64,000 bases of DNA from Pezicula radicicola (lineage: Eukaryota > Ascomycota > Leotiomycetes > Helotiales > Dermateaceae). Numbering within the stretch: the first letter of the stretch is position 1; each line of letters opens with the position of its first letter. Under the pieces are notes generated by a model. It was not told the DNA's origin. It saw only the letters and a list, made by a program, of their open reading frames with translations, and did no database searches. Of this stretch, positions 12,420-21,929 are shown in pieces. The stretch spans positions 1 to 64,000 of the forward strand of contig PDUO01000071.1 of the NCBI GenBank assembly GCA_003008705.1, given 5' to 3'. Made by a program: the position numbers and the translations under genes.

Positions 12420-13836
12420 TGTATAGGTGAGACCAGTAGAAATCGCAGTGACCTACAACGTCAGGGTCCTTGATTTGAACTAGGCCCGTGCTATTCTAGT
12501 ACATGATTTGACTCTCAGCTCTGTACTGAGGCTACTAGACTGAGCTTGCACCACTGTTTAGCTACAGTGCCGCTATTGGGATCTAGATCAATAATGAAGT
12601 TGGCCCACTAGGATTGCAATATCCTAGTCATAATTAACGATATGTCGAGGTTATTGACTGGTGGGTTGACAGTAATGTATAAGCTGTACGTGTATTCGCC
12701 ATGGTATGTTGTCTAGTATGTGGGTAAGCGTATAGGAGCTTGTACACAGGCACGTTGATTGCACCAGCTTTAGACTAGGCGTCGGTCAGAGCGCTTAAAA
12801 GATAATATGTCGGGCACTAAAGGATGAAGTCTCCGAAAACGAATTCCGCTTTCATTTGGGATGAGTTGTACGCAAACTCCCCTGTCGCATAGATTGGATA
12901 GTAGTCATTAAGACGATCAAAGAAACTTTCACCTCCATTCAGAAGCGAATAAATCCAATCTTGAGCTAACAATTCTGTTGTGAGATTTTGCGGAGTGAAG
13001 AGATGTCCTTCGTTGCCGTCGCGGGTAGTGAGAAGTGGCACTTTGGTAAAATGTCCGGCGGCTATCTCTGTGGACGGCAGATCTTGTATGTAGTGCCCGT
13101 CCACGGTAGGTACGAAGTAGGTCAAGCCGTAGGCATAAGATTAAGATGTGCTCAATACAATCTACTGTGCATTTGTGTAATCATCTGCAGATAAGGCTCG
13201 TAGGCAATCGATTGTCAGGCAGTCGGCGGCCCACAGTACCTCTCGATACTAAGCTTCGGCTGCACTTGTATTGAGAACGGGTGCCATGAAGGGAAACTCG
13301 CCTATAACGACGCGGTAGGGTGGGTTAAGCTCCCCACCATTCCAGATGAGCTGATTGTAGACGCTCCCACCCCCAGCTGAGGCACCTTCAATAGCCACTT
13401 TGTCTGGGTCTCCGCCGAAGGCTGAGATATGGCGTTGCACCCACAACATTGCTTGCCGTTGATCCATAGACCCTGCGTTCAAAGTTCTAGTCTCCTTGAC
13501 GTCGCTACCAGCTAAAAATCCAAACCATGTCAAGCGATACTGAATCTAGACAACGATGAATTCGTCGGGCGCTCCATCCATGAGACCTTGAAGAAAGTTC
13601 GTTGTAGAGCCTCCCACGACGTACCCTCCTCCATGAATGTACAAGAAGACAGGGAGAAGGTCTGATTTCGGTTTGGCCGGGGCGTAGATGTCAAGCAGCA
13701 AACAATCTTCGCTCGCTTGACGATCTCTAAGGGGCAAGGTCGCCACGAGCGTGGAAACATTCGGATACGACTTTGGAGCGCCCTAGTGGCAGAAGGGACC
13801 GTATGTAGATGGATCGAAGGTTATGTTTGCCGGCAT
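12420..13836 (-). pseudogene. Type-B carboxylesterase/lipase with seven in-frame stops
   Basis: Minus strand, one continuous phase from ATG at 13836 to about 12640. Landmarks in order: SEDCLLLDIYAP, LPVFLYIHGGGYVVGG (oxyanion hole), IQYRLTWFGFL, FGGDPDKVAIEGASAGGGSV (GxSxG nucleophile elbow), then FVPTVDG and FGDFIL. In-frame stops lie at 13783, 13546, 13249, 13162, 13141, 12817 and 12775 (lowest base of each codon). Each is TAG or TAA where glutamine fits the family, i.e. CAG/CAA to TAG/TAA. Past 12640 the C-terminal part continues in other phases (WANFIIDLDPN near 12600; KDPDVVGHCDFYW near 12460). The uniform C-to-T pattern on the coding strand points to RIP rather than random drift. Confidence 0.8.
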
Positions 13837-13897
13837 CGTCTACTCAATTGGCAATGCAGCTTTGAAACGTTTTTCCAGGACTCTATGTCTCCGTGAT

Positions 13898-14127
13898 CTA
13901 GTGACCGGGCGTCTTTCGACCGCCTTCATCCGTGGGAGCATAGTGTAATAATTCCTTCTGTACGCACACAACGCCGTGGCCGTGGCTGGGGTTCTTAACC
14001 GTCCATCGCCGTATCCGTGCCCACTCCAACATGCCGTGCATGTAGTAAATAGCCCCTGAGACTTTCGTTATTCTACCTTCTCTCTCCGCCATTTGAAGAC
14101 ATCTACTAAACCGAGACTTTCAAATAC
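13898..14127. other. Short region, no supported gene
   Basis: A 64-codon minus-strand frame is present without recognisable motifs. The missing N-terminal half of the neighbouring permease should lie here if it were present, but I cannot find its helices. Confidence 0.3.
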
Positions 14128-14707
14128 ACAGGGAAGTGGCAGTGGGAAACACTTTTGGTGCTACCGCTCTCTCTTCTTACGGCGGGTTCTAGATCTCTCT
14201 TGCTATTATCCTTACACCAGGTGGTTTCCAGATCGTCGATGCCTACACGGCAAATAGAGAAATAACCCTCAACACTGCTTTCAGCTTCTTCCTTTTTGGC
14301 TGGTTCAGCTTTACAACCGTCCTAGTCCTTGGTACACTGCGTTCAACGGTAGCCTTCTTCCTCTTGTTCTTCTTCGTCGACATAGCTTTTCTTATGCTCG
14401 CTATCGGCCATATTGTTCTCAAGAATGGAACCCCAAACTCATCGATCATTGCTGCAGGCGGTTACTTTGGCCTCTTTGCTTCCTTTTTGGCCTAGTAAAA
14501 TGAATTGGCTGGTATAGCTAATTCAAGGTGAGCATTGAACTGATCCCTCCTCTCTATTTCTTCGTGTTAGGCCTAACGCGTGTGCTGATGGGTTCTCGAC
14601 CTCGCAGTAACTCCTTCTTCATTGTCCCTGTTGCCCACTTCCTATGGTCAAAGAAGGGGCGAGAGAGTCGCACTGCAGCAGTAAAAACGGAACGAGAGGT
14701 TGTCTAG
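14128..14707 (+). pseudogene. GPR1/FUN34/YaaH (acetate permease) C-terminal remnant
   Basis: The plus strand reads AVGNTFGATALSSYGGF, LAIILTPGGFQIVDAYTA, FSFFLFGWFSFTTVLVLGTL and FFFVDIAFLMLAIGH. After a spliceable intron (14528-14607, GTGAGC to CGCAG) it reads the family hallmark NSFFIVPVAHF. This is the second half of a six-helix GPR1/FUN34/YaaH plasma-membrane carrier (acetate/ammonium-related transport). The first two to three helices and the NPAPLGL motif are absent. In-frame TAG at 14190-14192 and TAG-TAA at 14493-14498 fall where Trp and Trp-Tyr occur in the family. It lies beside an acyl-CoA synthetase and two esterase relics, which fits a former short-chain-acid utilisation group. 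Confidence 0.75.
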
Positions 14708-14872
14708 GAGGTTGCTAGCGCTACACTTTGTAGTGTAGGCAAATATGTGGCAAGCCATTTGCTGTTGGCCACCATGTAGTTGGGCTGGGAATGGAGACGT
14801 TACGAAGTATATGAGCACTAAAAATTATATGGTTGCCTATGTTATTTAGTTGAAAAAACACTATTGTTCACC

Positions 14873-15059
14873 TTAATCTTCGATTGTTTTCTTACCACCA
14901 AGCTCTTCCATCCTTCCCCGCCTTTGTCTTTCTAAAATAATTGTCATCACAACCTCGACATACTGCTCTATGACCGGGCGGATTTCCTTATTAGTAATAT
15001 TCGGAAGCCTAAGTTGACCCAGGACGGTTTCCATCCATTTGCTCGAGAGCTGATGAATG
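14873..15059 (-). pseudogene. C-terminal coding remnant of unknown family
   Basis: A minus-strand frame of about 60 codons reads KWMETVLGQLRLPNITNKEI and then EQYVEVVMTIILERQRRG, ending in a natural stop at 14873-14875. The amphipathic helical pattern and absence of stops look coding, but the frame is broken upstream near 15050 and I do not recognise the family. An overlapping 142-codon frame in another phase (14968-15396) has no motif and is probably chance. Confidence 0.3.
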
Positions 15060-15399
15060 TCATCTTATGGGTGGTGCTTGGTGTACAGGTTTGAGGAATG
15101 TAAGTTGGGTCTGATTGATGGTCGCAAGAGTGCAGGAAAAGGGGTGCCGGATGTAGAGAGCATTTCGATCCTCTTGGGGGGCCAAAATGCACAGCGCAGG
15201 CCTGTCGGAGCGATTTCCTGCCCCAGAGACCCACACAGGCAGGCTTGACGCTGTGGCCTAGGTCACCACGGATGATTGATTTTGAGTGTCTTGGATGTTT
15301 GGTCTGTACATGAACGGATGTATAGAATACCTTCCCCGAGCCATTTAGTTCCTCAGCTGTGTTGCACCACCAAAGCACTCTTGCCAGGTCTGACATTCT

Positions 15400-18238
15400 C
15401 TAATGAGAGAGAGCCTTGAACGAGAAGCCTTAGGAGATCTGCCATTCGCGTAGTCTATAGAGAAGAGCTTGCCTAGAGTTAAGACTGTAACATCTGTTAT
15501 TTAGAGACTAGTACTGCTCAGTTCTAGATAATCACCTGAGTCCCTAGCCCGTGCTATACTTCGCGTGCGCATGACGGATCTACACCCCTATTTCCCTATC
15601 GCTAAATGATGCCAGTGGTGTGGGCACTGCTATGTACTTCGTATATGTAGGTCAATCAAGCAGAGTGAACGTGTTAGAGTTAAGAACTAAGGATTAGCTC
15701 TTACTCTATATGTACCCATTGGTTGACTTCTGAGTTTAGCGAATGAAATTCCGTCGCATCGAAAGAGTTTTAATCTATTCTAATAAAGGTAGGTAAAGAG
15801 AAGACGCCTGGTAAAGGGTTCCCCATCCACAGCTGAACGATCGGGGTAGCGCCATTGCCCCTGATACTTGCTTTTGGGCCGGCCGTAAGTGGTGATCCGA
15901 CAATATTTACTGCATTAGTAGGCTCTCAAGAGCACCAAATGTACCTTAACAAGGCTTTAAAACAATGCCAACATCATTCGACACATAATCTCACCTCCTT
16001 TTCAAGCTCCGCTACCAGTTTTAATGCCTTGGTCTTGGGAATAGCAACAACTGTTGAAGCAAATAAAAAAATCTTTGTGCTACTCCATAGCTCTAGGTTT
16101 AAGAGTTCTCGGACATAAGAAAGCAACAGCCAACTAACCTATCTGGTACCAACTCTTTGGACTCTCCAGCCTTTGGTCAGGGCCATGTATGCAAATTTCC
16201 CCAGCTTTGGCTCTTAGAGTACACCGCTAATGCACTATCTCCCTTTGAAGGTAGTGAGTGGCTGCACCATTTACGCCTGCAGTCCGGCGACAATGGCTCC
16301 CGGATCCTTCATTTGAGTGGTGATTGAGGTACCGGCTGAGGAGCTAAATGCTGTGTTCAGCCATCATGCTTTGGTACCGTAGACTTGAACATGAGCCTCT
16401 CAAAGGCGGAATCATCCGTTTGGGAGCAAAAAATCAGCACCCAAAATCTGCAGAGCATAGATGAAGGAAGAAATCGGATGCACTTAGGTAAATTCCTCCT
16501 CGCAACTATATAGGGCTTTTGTATTTTCTCTGCCCACAATCTACATGCTTCTGTCCGTTATTCAGACTCAAGCTTGCTGACCAGGCTGAACCCATTCCAA
16601 GCCAGATATGACCGACAAGCATAATGGTGCCATGCCCGCACAGCTCACCTAATTAGCTGTCAGTTGGCGCCAAAGACAATAAAGGGGCGGTACTCCTCGT
16701 GCAACTAAGAATAACTTTCATTTTCGAAGTAGGCAGAGCAGATTTCCAGCAGCATCTCCGTATCATCCACTAGCACTTAGCCGATACTACGACTCTTCTG
16801 AGTGTACGGCTGCAGACCAGACCAGAGTGGGTCGTTTTGACGAGGCGTCGCCCTCACGCTGTATGCCGAAGAGGATGAAGATCACCGACGGTTGGTGGCG
16901 TGGTCCTTTGGCGCTAGGCTGTATCTTAGACAAAAAGGAAAACCTAATCAGTGGATCTAACATGGGTGGTGGTGGTTGTATGCTGCTCATAGCTTGGTGG
17001 GTGACTTCTAGGACCGCACTTATTAGGTACTTTGGTCGGAAATCCTAAGGATCCCGATAGCGATTCTAGATATACTACTGGAGGACATAGATGAGAGGTT
17101 GCGCTTTCTAAGAAGCTTTGAATTGGTCCCCGGGGATGAATTAAACAGTACTGTAGGTAGAAAATTGTTATATCTGAGGAGACTCCGATATCGAGGCGCG
17201 ATTTGACGGTCATTATAAGGAGGTTGTCGAAGGAGGTTGCTGAAGGAGGATGCTATAGGACGATGGAGGAGGAATATAATCTATTTGATCTTGTCTGCTT
17301 CAATTTCGAGTACCCAGCGGGCAGTTAAGGAACATTTCTGGAAGAGATTGATATTGAAGGCCTTAATGGCCTCAGGGCATTACGAAAGTCATTGGCAAGG
17401 ATATTAATAGCGGAACCATCAACTTTGGCCCTAATATCGCAGTATGCTCCTTGAAGGAGACCCATACAGTGCGTATAAGTTGTGAACGTGCCGTCCGTCT
17501 CCTGGCTCCCGCGCGATGCAGGTCATCCAAATAATCCAGTCACAGCGGCTCGACAGCGAGAAGCGACGGGCAATGTATAAAATGTGCGCAAAGCACGTGG
17601 ATAGACTAAACATCATTGGAGGTAACATTACACCATGTCACCTTTTCGTGGGTAACTTGTGAGTTCGACCAATAACGTTATGGCTGACACAATGCAATAC
17701 GTGGTTTGACTGGAATTGGTAAGAAACAAAAGGCACTGTAACGCGTAGAATTCAAGAGCTATTGAGGCTACGCCGAATATTATCAAAGGGGAAAACGCCG
17801 CGGCTTCCCAAGTACAAGAGCTATTATACCGAAGTATTATAGGTATCATCAAGGGAAGAAGGCTGCAACTCCTAAAACCCAAAAAAGCATCAAGGCTACC
17901 CTAAATATGGTCCGTCAAGGAAACGCCAAACGCAAAGACTAATGTACCAGAAGACCAAGACGAGACAGACGCTATAGAGTTAGCGCAAAAGCCGACAGAT
18001 GTTCGTGACGCGTCTACTAAAACCAGACCATGCAGCCATAGGATAATAAACATGCACTAATCTCGGGGGTTGGTACATGTGTGAGAAGCGAGGGACGGGG
18101 ATATGTGGTTGTAGTTGAGGTCGGAAGATGCAGTGGGTAGAGAATGAGCGCTTGGATGATTTGTTGGATCCTAGTCTGGGGGGGAAGAGAAAAGTTAGTT
18201 TGTTGTACATAGGTAAGGTAAAAAACAATGAAACACGA
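15400..18238. other. Long intergenic stretch with few coding traces
   Basis: No supported gene. A minus-strand frame at 17628-17882 is hydrophobic (FSPLIIFGVASIALEFYALQ) and could be a piece of a membrane transporter, but there is no family motif. Short GGAGGTTG-type direct repeats occur at 17218-17270. The last 200 bases should hold the 3' UTR of the minus-strand gene that ends at 18239. Confidence 0.4.
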
Positions 18239-19302
18239 CTACCTTTGGCTTGGCTCAGATAGAGAGGATGGGGATTTGAATGGCGCAGGGATATATCTAC
18301 GCTTCAAGTTCGCTCTCTGTTCCTCATTGTCCTTCTGTACATCCTTGTGGTAACGAATATCCTCAAGGATATCGCTGAATGGGATGGTGATCTTTGCTTC
18401 TTGATCGAGACCATGGTACCGCTTTCGGATCATGTCTTTACTCGCAAAGTCCTTAACATGTAGCTCGAGGCTACTGTCGTCGTGGAGGGATTGCCGGTCA
18501 ACGACAGCCTTACAGTCAACCACTTCTTTGCCGTCGTGGTACTCGAACTGTGGAACGCACATTGAGAGCCGAGGAGGTATGCTGGCTATCTCAATGCCAA
18601 CAACGACATTGATAATGCCATCAGAGCCTGTAATCAAAGTGTGCATCTTTTCGCCCAATCCTCCCTTGCCGCCAAAGCGTTGACTGTTGGCTACCTCCAG
18701 GACAACACCAGGGAATACATCTTTGCTGACACGAAACTGGTCGTCGGGTTGTGGCATGCTGTTATCAAAGAGATGAAGATTTGCTGATCCTGCCGGCCTG
18801 CAGTCCTTGGTGAATGCTGCGGTGCATGGTCCAGCGGCGTATGTAGCTCCGCAGAGATCCAGTGTGTTTTTGATTCGGGTCGAGATAGCTGCGGCCACGC
18901 CTGAGTGCTGAAATTCTTCAGGCATCTTGAGCACAATAAATGAGTCTTGATACACGTCGTGTCTGAAAGGAAAGCATGGAGTTAGTTCAAAGGAGAATAA
19001 TTGATGGGCGGCGTAGAAGGAAGAGTGGTGAATGGGTTGTACCTTGGTGTGCCGTCGCTCACAAGCGCAAACGTATCTGGGTCAGACTGCTGCAAGCATG
19101 AAAGAGCCTCAGCATAGCTATGGTTCTTGTTACAAATCTTAAAGCAATGTGGTTGACCCTTGATTGGCTTTGCGTTGATTGCGTCCAAGAAATGGATAGT
19201 GTGGTTGTTGTAGGCTCGCGGCAAGGCAGGAATCGCAGAATGCGCAGCTTGTGACGGGCATCTGCTTGCCAAAGACATCGGGTGAATTGGAGTGGGCGAC
19301 AT
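18239..19302 (-). CDS. Intact two-exon protein with PD-(D/E)xK-like motif, 327 aa
   Basis: Exon 1 is 19302-19043 and exon 2 is 18962-18239. The intron (80 nt, 19042-18963) has GTAC donor, CTAAC branch site and CCTTTCAG acceptor; splicing joins DGTPR to HDVYQDSF in frame and leaves no stop. The C-terminal half has QPDDQFR, then PGVVLEVANSQRFGGKGG and DGIINVVVGIEIA, which resembles a restriction-endonuclease-like core (PD…ExA with a following helix and strand). Fungal genomes carry many uncharacterised proteins with this PDxxF…EVxxSQ layout. The canonical Lys is not at the usual ExK place, so catalytic activity is uncertain. The basic tail (NLKRRYIPAPFK) could aid DNA binding. It is one of few undamaged genes here. 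Confidence 0.75.
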
Positions 19303-19426
19303 AGTAAAAGCTAGGCGTTATGGTGAGTTGTGATTAGAATGGGAACAAGTTTCTAGATGTGTAGATGTAGTACTAGAATTGAAGATATATATCATACTTC
19401 GGTTAAACTATGGTAGAAATAATAAC

Positions 19427-19528
19427 TTCTTGTCACGGGGTCTTGTCTGTATAGGTTGTTCTTATCACGGGGTCTTCTCTGTATAGGTTGTTCTTATCAC
19501 GGGGTCTTCTTTGTGTAGGTTGTTCTTG
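19427..19528. repeat. 32-bp tandem repeat, 3.2 copies
   Basis: Units start at 19427, 19459 and 19491, each beginning TTCTT(G/A)TCACGGGGTCTT and ending GTAGGTTG or ATAGGTTG, followed by a six-base partial copy. Copies differ at a few positions only. The array lies about 125 bp upstream of the start codon of the minus-strand gene at 19302, so it is in that gene's promoter region. Confidence 0.9.
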
Positions 19529-19646
19529 TTCTAGCTATGCTAGTTTTAAACTCTGTACACACATCACAAAATTTAGTTTAGTAGGCCTCAAAAATCTATT
19601 AAAAAGTTATACCAGCCAGAGCAATCTAATTTAAAAAAATATCCAA

Positions 19647-20153
19647 TTAGTCAATGGTAACAGAAGCTAATGTAGAATATGGATATACCTTGACTTCTTC
19701 TATTACAGAATGCATTATATAGATTGAAAGTTGAGGCGAGGTTTTCAATAGTACAGTCACAGCTTTGAAATCACTAGTGTAGATAGTATCACCAACATTC
19801 AGAGTCTCCTCTGTGTTAAGGACTTTACATAAAAATAGAGGGAGAGACCTAGAGTTATCTAAGGCTATTTGGTTGACGCTGGCTTGTTCTACTTTCTGTA
19901 CAACTCTACTCCTATCTGTTGTTTGTCCCTTCTTGGTCGCTCGCCTATTAAGGCGCCTGACAACAAATATCAACACTACCGCAATCGTTCCGCGAGAGCC
20001 TAGGATATATTGCTTTGCCTTCCGTTTTGTGTACTCGGCATCTTGTGTGACTGCTACTTCCACTACCAAGAAAGGATTATCAGGCTGAAAGGGGGAGCAC
20101 TGCCAGGAACGAGGCATGAATGTTCGGCCCATAGCAGGATTGGGAGCGAACAT
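19647..20153 (-). pseudogene. Second PD-(D/E)xK-like protein, 5' part frameshifted
   Basis: The minus frame from 20153 reads FQPDNPFLVVEVAVTQ, then KRKAKQYILGSRGTIAVVLI. This is a PD…ExA pattern followed by a Lys-rich helix and a hydrophobic strand, much like the core of the gene at 18239-19302. It ends naturally at 19647. Upstream, another phase near 20150-20225 reads MIMLAKIHEIMKNV, which may be the original start, implying a shift near 20150. It could be a diverged relative of the neighbour; sequence identity between the two is low by eye. Nuclease activity is not shown. Confidence 0.45.
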
Positions 20154-20388
20154 TTGGCCTTTGATTTCCGATCCGAACGTTTTTCATGATCTCGTGGATC
20201 TTTGCTAGCATTATCATGATGAGCTTGGATTTAGTGGTTGAGGTTCTTGAAGAGGAAAGTTCGAGACAGACGCGCTTGGAGGCGCTAATAGAGGCAACTC
20301 GGGCTCGCGCACACTAAAATCCATATAGTGGAAGATACAGAAGGGATGATGACTTGATTGTTTCGGACGTGTGCTGCAGGATGTACTA

Positions 20389-20404
20389 GAGAGAGAGAGA
20401 GAGA
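20389..20404. repeat. (GA)n microsatellite
   Basis: Sixteen bases of AG/GA repeats, within a region of low coding potential between the PD-(D/E)xK-like relic and the kinase relic. Confidence 0.85.
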
Positions 20405-20599
20405 CCCGGGTACTTCCAAGCTGCGCGAAGGGCAGAGCCTCTGAGCTTCCGAGTCCTTTGTGTCTTCTGTGCCTTCTGTGTCTTCGCACAGGCTGCTGTT
20501 CTGGGGCGCTTTAAGGATTCATTGTTTGCCGTGAAGCCCGGAGAAGGAATGGCGGGTTCTCGCTAGTCGTGATGCTGTTGACGTACGCTTGGGATACCA

Positions 20600-20660
20600 G
20601 CACCAGCACCAGCTCCAGCCAGTCAATCAATCAATCAATCAATTACTCAATTACTCAACA
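20600..20660. repeat. CCAGCA and TCAA simple repeats
   Basis: ACCAGCACCAGCACCAGCTC is followed by five TCAA units (20623-20643) and two AATTACTC units. These are simple low-complexity sequences without apparent gene context. Confidence 0.8.
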
Positions 20661-21059
20661 ATCAATCAGTTACTTAACGATCAATTAATGCGTAACTATA
20701 GCATAGCGAGTAGGCGTGTAGACTACCATTTATATCAACTTGACTAGAAAGGCTTGCTGGAGTTGTAATAAATCGAGCATTTGTGGTGTTCTGAGTGTTC
20801 TGTGTAAGATATACTCTAGCAGCCACGAAATAACCTGAACTCGCACCAGCTGCTACCTCGTACATCTAACCAAATCAATCCCATCCATGTTTTCTTGAAT
20901 TGTCGCCGTCTGCAGTAGTGCCAGCTTTCTTGCCCACAGAAATCTAATCAGCTTTGGAGATTTGTTGTGTATTCATACTTTGGGTTCTTCGACACTTCAT
21001 GTGCCTTCGCTTGTATTGTCAAAGACCTTCCCTTCAAGTGTCGTCTTTCACACCAACAA

Positions 21060-21720
21060 TTGACTAATATGCCTGCAGCTATAAGACCAGTTGGAAAACC
21101 AGTTGCTTATCGTCACAGCCCAGCGCCACTGGCCAGAAGAGCTGCCAGGACTGCTTGCCCCAGACGATGTTTTGGGGATGGATGAAGTACTGCAGCTAGA
21201 CCCGAATGCCGACCACATGCCAAACGCCGTCGACAATGATACCGATTGTGGTGAATTTGGATATGCTCGATCCCGTTGCCCAATCAGTAGTCCTCTTCCC
21301 AGCCTGTTTAAGCTATGGTCTCTCCTGCATTCTGCGACAACGATATTCGGGGATCATATGTTGTCCTGTGAGATCATACGATTCTCACAGATATTTGAAT
21401 GGGCTGGGCGATCACGCCAGTTGGGAAATGGATGAGATGGCTCACCTCTTACTCAGCAATTCGTGGGTTGAGAGCATTAGACTGGCTGATGCCGCTGTAC
21501 CTGCCTACATTTTGTACAGGGACTCGACACTCCAAAGTTTCTGCCATGCACGTCCCTGTGATCAAACGGTGTCAGGGATAGTAAAATATCCTCATCCTTC
21601 AGATTATTTATTTTCTAACCAACTAAATCATCACCGCCAGCTGAGCATTACCCTGTTGTATTCACACATTGCGCAACGGTGCTCACTACATTTATTTCTA
21701 GCAAATAAACCAAAATGACG
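21060..21720 (+). pseudogene. Possible 5' part of the kinase relic or separate unknown ORF
   Basis: Two overlapping plus-strand frames (21091-21435 and 21206-21718) stay open for 114 and 170 codons. The first includes LDPNADHMPNAVDNDTDCGE, which looks protein-like. I find no motif. Position and strand would suit the N-terminal half of the FunK1 kinase downstream, which is otherwise missing, but chance frames cannot be excluded. Confidence 0.25.
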
Positions 21721-21929
21721 AGCTTCTTCATTCACATGCCGCCTTCCTTAAATGACTTGGCTGATTCCAATCAACTTTCCCCCAGGGACAGCACACTCAG
21801 TACACATGCCTTGGGATTCTAAATTCGGCGTCACCGCACAACATTCTAGTACTACCACGCATCAAGCTCTGTGGATACGTTCGAGCCGTGTTCGCGTGTC
21901 AACTAACGCGGCTGTTTCTCTATGGCTTT

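Noticed and set aside
14968..15396. 142-codon minus-strand ORF
   Set aside because: Composition is Cys/His/Ser-rich without pattern, and a different phase of the same DNA looks more coding near its end.
17628..17882. Hydrophobic minus-strand frame as an MFS transporter
   Set aside because: No transporter motif, only 84 codons, and no matching flanking segments.
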